From assembly GCA_017303855.1 (NCBI GenBank), contig JAFLBL010000001.1, positions 1-64,000 of the forward strand: a DNA stretch of 64,000 nt, in the 5' to 3' direction. The position numbers and the translations under genes are program-made. The DNA comes from Chitinophagales bacterium (GTDB lineage: Bacteria > Bacteroidota > Bacteroidia > Chitinophagales > Chitinophagaceae). Below the pieces are notes generated by a model that was given only the letters and a program-made list of their open reading frames with translations, made no database searches and had not been told where the DNA came from. Of this stretch, positions 1 through 8,128 are shown piece after piece. The number at the start of each line of letters is the position of its first letter. Position 1 is the stretch's first letter.

Positions 1-1
1 G

Positions 2-649
2 AAACTGGATTTCCCCCGGGGATATCATATTGAATATTGGGGAGGCCAGAGCCAGCCCTCCTATGGCTTCAGCTGGGGAATCGAAAACCTGAATGGTAAA
101 TACCTTGTAAAAGGACAGCAAAAAGAAGGCGGCGGATACGGCGCTTCATTGAAAGAAGATTACCGCTTTTTTTATGGCGCCAGTGTAGGCATGGCCGGGC
201 GAGGTGAAGCGATTCCGCTGGAATCAAACTACTGCGCCATTGATCCCAATGTGGTCGATAAATACGGTATTCCTGTTTTAAAATTCAATGTTAAGTGGAG
301 TGAACACGAAGTAAAACAGGCGAAACACATGAAAGAAACCTTTAAAGAAATCATGCACAATATGGGTGCGGTGGTAACCTGGGGTGGCGATGACAATGAA
401 AGCAATAACTGGGGATTATCCAAGCCGGGCGAAATTATACATGAAGCGGGAACTGTCCGTATGGGTAATGACCCTAAAAAATCGGCGCTGAATAAATGGA
501 GCCAGGCGCATGATTGTAAAAACCTGTTCTGTGTGGATGGAGGGCAATTCGTAAGCCAGGCGGATAAAAATATAACCTGGACAATTCTGGCGCTCTCTAT
601 GAGAGCCAGCGAGTATATCATTGACGAAATGAAAAAACAACAGTTATAA
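2..649 (+). CDS. GMC-family oxidoreductase, C-terminal part (5' end outside window)
   Basis: The reading frame is open from base 2, so the gene starts upstream of the window and only about 215 C-terminal residues are present. The tail carries the GMC C-terminal domain signature: HEAGTVRMG, then NLFCVDGGQF and ADKNITWTILALSMRA, which supply the conserved active-site His/Asn region and FAD contacts in this family. GMC enzymes oxidise alcohols or sugars with FAD. The next gene, 53 bases downstream on the same strand, encodes a gluconate 2-dehydrogenase subunit 3-like protein. This points to a two-subunit periplasmic or membrane-associated sugar dehydrogenase; the substrate cannot be told from this fragment. 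An N-terminal Rossmann motif is expected just outside the window. Confidence 0.9.
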   Translation, partial: KLDFPRGYHIEYWGGQSQPSYGFSWGIENLNGKYLVKGQQKEGGGYGASLKEDYRFFYGASVGMAGRGEAIPLESNYCAIDPNVVDKYGIPVLKFNVKWSEHEVKQAKHMKETFKEIMHNMGAVVTWGGDDNESNNWGLSKPGEIIHEAGTVRMGNDPKKSALNKWSQAHDCKNLFCVDGGQFVSQADKNITWTILALSMRASEYIIDEMKKQQL

Positions 650-702
650 GTAACAAGTGAACAACTGTGGTGCAGCATTCCTGAACTATAAAGACTCAAT
701 TC

Positions 703-1377
703 ATGGACAGAAGAAAATCGTTGAAACTTATCGCTACCGGAGCGATCGCCGTACCGGCCGTACTTACCGGATGTGACACAGCTGATAAAAAAACGGCAGA
801 TACTCCGGCAGAACCCGTATTTAACCTGGACCGGAACCCGGATGAAATTAAATATGAAAAACAATTACTGGCCCGGGAAGACTTTTTTGACGGACACGAA
901 ATGGCCACAATTACGGTATTGGCCGATATCATAATTCCCAAAGACGAGGTCAGCGGAAGTGCCAGTGAAGCAGGTGTACCGGCTTTTATTGCTTTTATTG
1001 TACAGGATAAACCGGAACACCAGATTCCTCTGAAAGGCGGTCTCCGCTGGCTGGATCTGCAAAGCGTTAAGCTTTATGAAAAAGCATTTATAGATTGCTC
1101 TCCCGTACAGCAAATTGAACTGGTGGATCAGATTGCTTATCCGGCTAAAGCAAAGCCTGAAATGAGTCAGGGTGTGCAGTTTTTTAAATTAATGCGCGAC
1201 CTGACAGCCACAGGTTTTTATACATCACAAATAGGAATAAAAGACATTGGTTATATGGGCAATCAGCCCAATCAATGGAATGGAGTTCCCCCTGATGTAC
1301 TGGCGCAGTATAAATTAGCCTATACTGAAAAAGAGCTGAAAGAATGTATCAGTTTTGATAATCCACCGGCATCGTAA
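703..1377 (+). CDS. Gluconate 2-dehydrogenase subunit 3 family protein (Tat-type lipoprotein)
   Basis: A 224-residue protein of the family that forms the small subunit of membrane-bound gluconate/sugar dehydrogenases and helps export or stabilise the FAD subunit. The N-terminus MDRRKSLKLIATGAIAV has a twin-arginine pattern followed by a hydrophobic stretch and LTGC, a plausible lipobox with Cys 24. It is therefore probably exported folded by the Tat system and anchored as a lipoprotein. It directly follows the GMC oxidoreductase, its usual partner. No cytochrome c subunit is visible downstream, so the electron acceptor is unknown. The ATG at 703 is chosen because it gives an intact signal sequence. 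Confidence 0.85.
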   Translation: MDRRKSLKLIATGAIAVPAVLTGCDTADKKTADTPAEPVFNLDRNPDEIKYEKQLLAREDFFDGHEMATITVLADIIIPKDEVSGSASEAGVPAFIAFIVQDKPEHQIPLKGGLRWLDLQSVKLYEKAFIDCSPVQQIELVDQIAYPAKAKPEMSQGVQFFKLMRDLTATGFYTSQIGIKDIGYMGNQPNQWNGVPPDVLAQYKLAYTEKELKECISFDNPPAS

Positions 1378-1614
1378 AAACCCGTTTCAGGCGTTAGAAA
1401 TTAAAATACCGGTAATCAGTACCGGAATTATGATATTTCTCAGATTTTAAATACATTAGCGCAGCCTTAAACGTTGTTTTTTAATTTTCAACTTCCATTT
1501 GAAACCTACTGGTTAACCGGGTTATACCATTCAGACTCCCGGACACTCTCTTTAGCAGCCTGTTTCTGAATTCAGAAACATAGAAACATTAATCGACAAA
1601 AAATAACCGTTCGC

Positions 1615-2832
1615 ATGAAAGGTGAGCTAACTGTACGTGTATTTAACCAGGAAGAGTATTTCACCGGTATGCGTGAAAGATGGAATACATTACTCAGGCA
1701 TTCAGCCGCTGATACTATTTTTCTTAGCTGGGAATGGTGTTGGTCCTGGTGGAAAAACTTCAAACAACCCAATCAGGTTTTGTTTATTCTTGAAGTAACA
1801 GAAGAGGATAAACTAAAAGGCATTGCACCATTCTATATCACCACTATTCCGTATCTGAAAAGCCAGATACGTCGTATTGACTTTATCAGCTTCGGCACGG
1901 TAGATGCGGAATACCTGGACTTTATAATAGAAAAAGGAAATGAACGACCTGTATTAAAGGCTGTTTTTGATTACCTGCTTGACCACCAGGGAGAGTGGAA
2001 TTTTATTTACCTGGGTGAAATTCCTGAAAATGCTGTAACCATTCCGATATTAAAGGAATTGGCCTCTGCCCATCACCTGAGTATCCGCTCGCACCGGCAT
2101 GATTGCGCGTATGTACCCCTGCCCGATAATTTTGATACCTACATTAACAGCATGGGGTATAATTTCCGGAAAAAGCTCCGTCATTTTACCAAACGTCTGG
2201 AAAAAGGGCATACCGTTGAGTTTATCCGGACTCAGTCGCCTGAAAACCTGCAAACTGATCTTGAATCGTTGTTCAGGCTTCACCAGAAACACTGGCAATC
2301 TGAACATTTTGAAGGCAGTTTTCTGAATCAGCAAAGAAGAGGATTTTATCATGACATGGCCGGTCTGTTTATGGAAAATGACTGGCTCCGCCTGTATTCA
2401 CTCCGGGTGGATGGCCAATATACCGCACATCAGTATGCTTTTGAATACAATAACAAATTATTTGCCCTGCAGGACGGATATGATCCGGACTGGGGCGATA
2501 AACGGGTGGCCCGCGTTTTGAGAGGATATGTATTTAAACAATGTATTGAAAAAGGCTTGTACGAGTATGATTTTCTCCGTGAGATTTCAGATCATAAAAG
2601 AAACTGGGAAGCGATAGAAAAGTACAGCATCGACTTTACCATTGGCCGTACAAACTTCACCACACGGATGTACCTGAATGTACCGGTGTATGTAAAACAG
2701 TTCAGAAAAGGATTACGAAAACTGATCCCGGTACAGGTGATGAATTTACGCAGCCGGATAAAAGAACGGAGAGCCTTAAAATCTTTGGAGGAAAAAATTC
2801 AACAGCAGGAACAAACCGGGGACGGACACTAA
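1615..2832 (+). CDS. GNAT-fold acyltransferase-like protein (CelD/FemAB-type, Acetyltransf_6)
   Basis: A 405-residue soluble protein without signal peptide. It resembles proteins labelled cellulose biosynthesis protein CelD: an N-terminal region with the motif SWEWCWSWW (residues 38-46), a middle segment NFRKKLRHFTKRLE (183-196) and a GNAT-like half with RVDGQYTAHQYAF and a final DFLREISDHKRNW stretch. The family transfers acyl or aminoacyl groups, often in capsule, polysaccharide or peptidoglycan modification, but the substrate here is unknown. It stands alone after a 237-base gap in which I see no gene. The C-terminal 50 residues are basic and probably helical. The family call is fairly sure; the biochemical role is not. 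Confidence 0.75.
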   Translation: MKGELTVRVFNQEEYFTGMRERWNTLLRHSAADTIFLSWEWCWSWWKNFKQPNQVLFILEVTEEDKLKGIAPFYITTIPYLKSQIRRIDFISFGTVDAEYLDFIIEKGNERPVLKAVFDYLLDHQGEWNFIYLGEIPENAVTIPILKELASAHHLSIRSHRHDCAYVPLPDNFDTYINSMGYNFRKKLRHFTKRLEKGHTVEFIRTQSPENLQTDLESLFRLHQKHWQSEHFEGSFLNQQRRGFYHDMAGLFMENDWLRLYSLRVDGQYTAHQYAFEYNNKLFALQDGYDPDWGDKRVARVLRGYVFKQCIEKGLYEYDFLREISDHKRNWEAIEKYSIDFTIGRTNFTTRMYLNVPVYVKQFRKGLRKLIPVQVMNLRSRIKERRALKSLEEKIQQQEQTGDGH

Positions 2833-2874
2833 TTCCCTGTTTTACGTTTATCTTTATATCCAAATCCATTAAAA

Positions 2875-4080
2875 ATGAAACCACAAACTTTTCTTAGCCG
2901 GCTTTCCCTTTTCATTTTCTGGCTGTTGACAGGCCTGCCTGTTTTGGCACAAGGGTATGTAACCTTACATGAAGAATGTGATTTCCGCGGCAAAAGCTAT
3001 ATCCTTGAGGCCGGTACATATCGCTTGTACCAGATGAAAATAGGAAACGATAAACTATCTTCCATTCAGGTGCCTGCCGGTTTCCGGGTTACACTTTATG
3101 AAGACGATTATTTCAGGGGCCGGACGCAGACATTTTCCAGCACCGTAAATTGCCTGGATTCGACCTGGAACGACAATGCCTCCTCCATCGTTGTTGAGAA
3201 TACAACTATTCAGCAAACCAACCCGAACGAGTATGTTGTTTTTTACAACGACTGTTACAACCGTGGATTTTCCCGCAGTCTTCGTCCCGGAATTTATAAA
3301 GGAGCCGACTTAGGTGAGCTGAAGAATAATATTTCCTCTTTCTCCATTTTCGGCAACCTGCGGGTGCGTGTATATACTTCTTCAGAAGAAGCCAGCGGTT
3401 ACTTTAACAATTTTGATATAACGCAAAACTGCCTGGACCGGAATTTTAATGACCGGATCAGTTCGTTGGTTATTGAATATAAACCGTATAATAGTCAGAC
3501 AGAAACCGGCAGCTTTGGTGATGACGGATCTGTGCTTTTTTTTACGGATTGTAATTACAAAGGCAATGCCCTGCGGTTGCTGCCCGGTCGCTATGACGGT
3601 CAGGAATTGGGCTTATTCAGAAATTCCATCGCTTCATTGCAGGTCCCGGCTGGTATGCAGATCAGAATTTATAAGGATGATAATTTTTCCGGAATATCCA
3701 CTACCCTGTCCGGAGACAACAGTTGCCTGGGATTTGACTGGAAAAACCGTATCGGATCCGTTATGGTTGAAGACCGCGGTGGTTTTGGCGGCAACAGCAA
3801 TAATCAGCCGCAGGTACAAAATGTAACGCTGTATACAGATGCCAATTACAGGGGACAATCAGCGGTTCTGCTACCCGGTACCTATGCCAATATGCAACTC
3901 GCGGACGGATTTCCTGAAAAAGCCCTTAGCTCTGTTCAGATACCGGCAGGCTATCGTGTAGTCTTGTATGATCAGCCCAATCTCAGGGGCAAAAGCTATA
4001 CGCTAACCGCTTCAAGAAGCAGTTTTTCATTGTCCAGCTGGAATGACCGGGCTATGTCCATTGCCGTATACAGAAACTAA
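2875..4080 (+). CDS. Secreted beta/gamma-crystallin repeat protein with four domains
   Basis: A 401-residue protein with a clear signal peptide ending near VLAQ (residue 26). The mature part holds eight Greek-key motifs arranged as four domains, each starting with a pattern such as VTLHEECDFRGKSY and ending in a variant of the calcium-binding sequence D/N-x-x-S-S. The eight versions are NDKLSS, NDNASS, KNNISS, NDRISS, RNSIAS, KNRIGS, EKALSS and NDRAMS, so several sites are degenerate. Microbial beta/gamma-crystallins often bind Ca2+ and act in envelope or stress roles. Cysteines recur at matching places in most domains, consistent with extracytoplasmic disulfides. The gene is followed by a strong hairpin and faces the EF-G-like gene. 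Confidence 0.85.
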   Translation: MKPQTFLSRLSLFIFWLLTGLPVLAQGYVTLHEECDFRGKSYILEAGTYRLYQMKIGNDKLSSIQVPAGFRVTLYEDDYFRGRTQTFSSTVNCLDSTWNDNASSIVVENTTIQQTNPNEYVVFYNDCYNRGFSRSLRPGIYKGADLGELKNNISSFSIFGNLRVRVYTSSEEASGYFNNFDITQNCLDRNFNDRISSLVIEYKPYNSQTETGSFGDDGSVLFFTDCNYKGNALRLLPGRYDGQELGLFRNSIASLQVPAGMQIRIYKDDNFSGISTTLSGDNSCLGFDWKNRIGSVMVEDRGGFGGNSNNQPQVQNVTLYTDANYRGQSAVLLPGTYANMQLADGFPEKALSSVQIPAGYRVVLYDQPNLRGKSYTLTASRSSFSLSSWNDRAMSIAVYRN

Positions 4081-4081
4081 A

Positions 4082-4117
4082 AAAACGCATACAGTTTCTA
4101 TAAACCGTATGCGTTTT
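4082..4117. terminator. Bidirectional terminator hairpin between crystallin gene and EF-G-like gene
   Basis: Arms 4082-4092 and 4107-4117 are perfectly complementary (AAAACGCATAC/GTATGCGTTTT), with a further inner pairing GTTT/AAAC. A-rich sequence on the left and T-rich on the right let it act on both strands between two convergent genes. Confidence 0.8.
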
Positions 4118-4135
4118 AAATTATCATGCCGGAAA

Positions 4136-6271
4136 TCAGGCAAATTCCTCTTTGGCTGTTTTGCTGTATTCGTCAATCAATTTACGCTGCAGGTCAAACG
4201 GTACTGCTTCATAACCATGCAGTGCCATTTTAAATTTGGCCCTGCCCTGGGTAATGGAGCGTAACGAGGAGGAATATCCGTCCATTTCTGCCAGCGGCAC
4301 TTTGGCAATCACTTTCTGGAAGTGTCCTTCACTGTCGATTCCTTCCACAATCGCCCTGCGGCTTTGCAGATCGCCCATTACGGAACCGGTAAGATCATCC
4401 GGGCACAATACTTCCAGTTTATAAATCGGCTCAAGAATCTGGGGATCCGCCTGCTGGAAAGCCTGACGGAATGCCTGCAGACCTGCGATCTTAAAGGAAA
4501 TATCATTGCTGTCTACCGGGTGCATTTTACCATCGTACACGCATACCCGGATATCACGGGCATACGAGCCGGTCAACGGGCCATTCTGCATTTTTTCCAT
4601 CACCCCTTTCAAAACAGATGGCAGGAAACGTGCATCAATGGCACCTCCAACGATACAATTGTAAAACACAAGTTTACCGCCCCAGTCGAGATCGTGCACA
4701 TCACGGCCACGTACGTTCAGATCAGCCGGTTCCGGAATTCCTTCATACCAGGGTTCAATCCGGAGGAAAACTTCGCCGAACTGTCCGGCACCACCACTCT
4801 GTTTCTTGTGGCGGTAATTGGCATCCGCCATTTTGCGGATGGTTTCACGATAGGCAATTTTGGGCTTTACAAATTTCACTTCCAGTTTATGCTGGTGTTC
4901 TATCTTCCATTTGGCCACGGCCAGGTGCATATCTCCCTGACAATGGATCAGGGTTTGTTTCAATTCGGAAGATACTTCTACCAATAAGGTCGGATCTTCT
5001 TCTCTTAACTGGTGCAGGGCCTGGGATAGTTTTTCTTCCTCCCCTTTCTTTAAAGTTTCAATCGCCACTGTCATATTGGGTGCGGGAAACTCAATGGAAG
5101 GCAATTCATAATTTTTGCCTTTGACGTGCAGTGTATTGTTTACATGCGTGTTTTTAAGTTTCAGGGTAGCCCCGATATCACCTGCTACCAGTTCATTGAT
5201 CGGAGTGCGCTTATTTCCTTCTACTAAAAAGAGCTGGGTCAGTTTTTCGGTTACCCCTGTACTCTCATTCTCCAGTTCCATTCCGCTCTTAATGGTGCCA
5301 GAATAAACTTTAAAGAAGGAAAGCTCACCCACGTGAGGTTCCGAAATGGTTTTATAGATGAAGATACAAGCCGGGCCGTTGGCATCACAGGCTAGCGCTT
5401 CGCCTTTTTTTGTTTTTTGCGGCGGCATTTCATTGGCACTCGGGCCCACATTATCAATAAAGCCCATAATACGGCCACTGCCCATATTCCGCTCAGCGGA
5501 GAGACTGAAAACCGGGAAAAGATCATGATGAATCATAGCATGTTTGAGGCCCTGCTTCATTTCGTCTTCGTCCAGTTCGCCCTTGTCAAAGTATTTCTCC
5601 ATCAGGCTTTCATCGTTACTGGCAATGGCTTCAATCAACTCTTTATGCAACGCTTCGGCTTTTGCTTTTTCTTCATCGGGTATCGGCATTTTTTCGGGTT
5701 TGCCGCCATTATCCTTGAAGTGATACATGGTCATCCGCAGCACATCGATAATTTCATGGAAACCGGAACCCGTCTGACGGGGATACTGTACTACTACAAC
5801 ATTATTACCGAAATGGGATTTTGCTTCCCGGATGGTTTTGTCAAAATCGGCATTGTCGTCGTCCAGCTTATTGACCGCAAAAATCATCGGTGTTTTAAAC
5901 TTTTCCGTGTATTCCCATATAATATCGGTGCCCACTTCCACACCCATCACGGCGTTGATCAGCATGACACCGGTATCCGCCACGCGTAAGGCGGAAATCA
6001 CTTCGCCCGAAAAATCATCATAACCCGGCGTATCAATTATATTTATTTTATAGCCTTTCCATTTAGTGTGCAGGAGCTTGCTGAAAATAGAATTACCACG
6101 TTCCTGCTCCAGTTCGTGGTAATCACCTGTTGTATTCCGCTCCGCGATGCTGCCCTTCCGGGAAATCAGACCTGCTTCGAAAAGCATACACTCCGCTAAG
6201 GTGGTCTTACCAGAGCCTGCATGGCCCAGCAAGACGATATTTTTTACATGTGAGGTATCAAATTCTGGCAT
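4136..6271 (-). CDS. Elongation factor G-like translational GTPase paralogue (EF-G2 type)
   Basis: A 711-residue translation factor with the EF-G domain order: G domain, domain II, III, the domain IV core (GGAGQFGEV) and domain V near the end. The P-loop GHAGSGKT lies at 16-23 and the G4 motif NKLD at 134-137. The G3 motif is DTPGYDDF (80-87), not the canonical DTPGHVDF, so the catalytic His of normal EF-G is Tyr. The switch I sequence RGITI is RGNSI. These changes match the EF-G2 paralogue of Bacteroidota, for which low or absent GTPase activity and a role in starvation translation have been reported in Bacteroides. The normal fusA would be elsewhere, in the str operon. Single gene with its own hairpin downstream. 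Confidence 0.85.
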   Translation of the reverse strand: MPEFDTSHVKNIVLLGHAGSGKTTLAECMLFEAGLISRKGSIAERNTTGDYHELEQERGNSIFSKLLHTKWKGYKINIIDTPGYDDFSGEVISALRVADTGVMLINAVMGVEVGTDIIWEYTEKFKTPMIFAVNKLDDDNADFDKTIREAKSHFGNNVVVVQYPRQTGSGFHEIIDVLRMTMYHFKDNGGKPEKMPIPDEEKAKAEALHKELIEAIASNDESLMEKYFDKGELDEDEMKQGLKHAMIHHDLFPVFSLSAERNMGSGRIMGFIDNVGPSANEMPPQKTKKGEALACDANGPACIFIYKTISEPHVGELSFFKVYSGTIKSGMELENESTGVTEKLTQLFLVEGNKRTPINELVAGDIGATLKLKNTHVNNTLHVKGKNYELPSIEFPAPNMTVAIETLKKGEEEKLSQALHQLREEDPTLLVEVSSELKQTLIHCQGDMHLAVAKWKIEHQHKLEVKFVKPKIAYRETIRKMADANYRHKKQSGGAGQFGEVFLRIEPWYEGIPEPADLNVRGRDVHDLDWGGKLVFYNCIVGGAIDARFLPSVLKGVMEKMQNGPLTGSYARDIRVCVYDGKMHPVDSNDISFKIAGLQAFRQAFQQADPQILEPIYKLEVLCPDDLTGSVMGDLQSRRAIVEGIDSEGHFQKVIAKVPLAEMDGYSSSLRSITQGRAKFKMALHGYEAVPFDLQRKLIDEYSKTAKEEFA

Positions 6272-6389
6272 AGCAATAGATTTTAAAATTGAAGAATTGG
6301 ATATGACTATTACAAATCTTCAACATGAATAATTGAGAACAGATGAACCCGGTTAGTGTCCGGGCTGATTAAAGTCAGTAATCAGCTGT

Positions 6390-6752
6390 TCAGGACGTAC
6401 GCGAGAGGAATCCGCTGAATTCGGCCCTCAATTGCTGAAGCGTTAATTCAAGTGAATTGAATTCTTCCTGTAATTCGGCATGCTTACTGTTATTTTCGGA
6501 GGATGATGAATCCGTTTCCAATTGTCTTTCGTGTTGTTTGATCGCCTGTTTTAGATCGTGGATGTTGATCAGCTGGATGTGAAACTGGTTGTGGAGATGT
6601 TCTACTTCCTGTAATTGTTCTTTAGAGAGGGGTTTACCGGCGACCTGGCGGATTTTGTTTTCGTCCTGTGTGAATTCATCACGATAAGTGCGGAGCTGTG
6701 CTCTCCAGGCATTAGACTCCGCGGAGAGCTGTGAGATGTCTACCTGTACCAT
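6390..6752 (-). CDS. Small coiled-coil protein of unknown function
   Basis: A 120-residue, highly charged, Cys-free protein with no signal peptide or membrane segment. Heptad-like patterns run through most of it (for example EQLQEVEHLHNQFHIQLINI and LQEEFNSLELTLQQLRAEF), broken by a Ser-rich linker near residues 82-86, so it probably forms two helices in a coiled coil. I do not recognise the family. It lies upstream of the EF-G-like gene on the same strand (118-base gap). The clean ATG and regular codon use make a real gene likely. Confidence 0.6.
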   Translation of the reverse strand: MVQVDISQLSAESNAWRAQLRTYRDEFTQDENKIRQVAGKPLSKEQLQEVEHLHNQFHIQLINIHDLKQAIKQHERQLETDSSSSENNSKHAELQEEFNSLELTLQQLRAEFSGFLSRTS

Positions 6753-6929
6753 GGGATTTAAGTTTTAGAGATTAAATAATGAAAGAACTGGAGGGAATGC
6801 TGGCGAAGCTGTCAGTATGTCCCGGGTGTGGACTAAGTAGAGGTGTGTAAGTCTGTTTCGTTGCTACTGTTAAGGTAAGACCAATTTGTACAAAACCAAA
6901 TTATTTGGATATGATTTATATTAAAAAAG

Positions 6930-6957
6930 AAATGCACAGGAATCATCCTGTGCATTT
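6930..6957 (-). terminator. Rho-independent terminator after the YxW/P-rich secreted protein gene
   Basis: Perfect 12-base arms AAATGCACAGGA (6930-6941) and TCCTGTGCATTT (6946-6957) around a 4-base loop. Read on the minus strand they are followed by a T-rich run (tttctttttt), as expected for termination of the gene ending at 6987. Confidence 0.8.
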
Positions 6958-6986
6958 TGTTTATCTGGCCCGGAAGGCTTATATTA

Positions 6987-7907
6987 TCAATGTCTCCGCA
7001 CTTTTACTTTTGATGCTTTATTTCCTCTTGGTCCGGTAACCGTGGTTTTTTTAATGGTTGCTTTATTTCCGCGGGGACCCGTAACGGTAGTCCGGCTCCT
7101 GGATACATGGTACCGGCCAACTGCAGCTGAATGACGGCCCCGTACTGTAACTGAGCTGGAGCGAAACGGAGTATATACTTTGTGTGCATACATTACCCGG
7201 TGTGTACGAACCACCACAAATGGCCGGTGATAGTGTGTACGGAAGGGATGCCATACATGCCAGGGGTGCGGACGCCAGGGCTTAAACCAGCCCGGGTAAT
7301 AATTCCAGCGGTAAGGTGAAACCCAGGGACGATAAACAGGCCCATATACAAAACGAACGGAGGGCCAGCCCCAGACATTGATCACAATCCGGGGTGTAAA
7401 AAAATTATATCCGGTCGCATTGGGCCCGCTCAGCTTACTATCATTATAATCCATGTAGGCTTCTTCATCATCACCACCTCCGTCGGGTTCTACAATAACC
7501 TGTTCCCCATAAATTTCTTCATCCCCGACAATCTGTATTATGGCCGTTGTGTCCCCAGTTTTTTCGAGTTCAATAACGGCAATATCCTGACTTTCAGTAG
7601 CTGAAACCGGCACCTGCAAAATAAACGCGTGTGCATTCGTGGCCGACTTATCCACCACCCTTATATAATCAATCTCACCATCCCCGTTCAGGTCAAGATT
7701 ATTGACATGGTTACTTTCTGTATTCAGTGATTTTTCAAATTCCTCCATCCCGGCCGATTGCTGGAATAACTGGAGTGCGCCTTGCAGGCTGAACTGATCG
7801 CCGGGCAGACCTGTGGAATCCACACCCGACTGACCCTGGGCAGAAGCGGATAAACTAAAGAATAGTAATCCGGTTAGTACGGAGGCTAAGTAATTGATTG
7901 TTTTCAT
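6987..7907 (-). CDS. Secreted protein with EF-hand-like loop, aromatic/proline-rich region and basic tail
   Basis: The ATG at 7907 is preferred over the upstream GTG because it begins a standard signal peptide (MKTINYLASVL to SASAQ). The mature protein has a calcium-loop-like segment DLNGDGEIDYI, an acidic patch GGGDDEEAYMDYND, a long stretch rich in Tyr, Trp, Pro and His (for example YRPWVSPYRWNYYPGW) and a basic tail in which TVTGPRGNKA occurs twice. Proteins of this style are common in the Bacteroidota and uncharacterised. The layout suggests an envelope-associated protein whose N-terminal part folds and whose C-terminal part is low complexity. Transcribed alone; a terminator follows. Confidence 0.75.
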   Translation of the reverse strand: MKTINYLASVLTGLLFFSLSASAQGQSGVDSTGLPGDQFSLQGALQLFQQSAGMEEFEKSLNTESNHVNNLDLNGDGEIDYIRVVDKSATNAHAFILQVPVSATESQDIAVIELEKTGDTTAIIQIVGDEEIYGEQVIVEPDGGGDDEEAYMDYNDSKLSGPNATGYNFFTPRIVINVWGWPSVRFVYGPVYRPWVSPYRWNYYPGWFKPWRPHPWHVWHPFRTHYHRPFVVVRTHRVMYAHKVYTPFRSSSVTVRGRHSAAVGRYHVSRSRTTVTGPRGNKATIKKTTVTGPRGNKASKVKVRRH

Positions 7908-8128
7908 GTAATAAGTTTTGTATGAGAAGGCAAAATGTGGCACAGGTTTATTTTATCCTTACTTTTTTTTAAAAAACAGGTCATATTACCGGTAACTAAT
8001 ACTAAAACTATTGATTTATTGCTGCTGTAAACCAATTCTAAAATGTAATTTTCCCGCCTGCAATACTGGATGTTAACGGCCTTTGCTGGTTTTTCAGCCG
8101 GAAAAAATCAATAACTTGCCCTTCCTTT

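Noticed and set aside
229..864. 211-residue frame on the minus strand
   Set aside because: Opposes the GMC oxidoreductase and the small subunit gene, whose motifs are unambiguous.
4322..5989. Several frames of 150-221 residues antisense to the EF-G-like gene
   Set aside because: No family motif; they exist because the translation factor's codon use leaves the opposite strand open.
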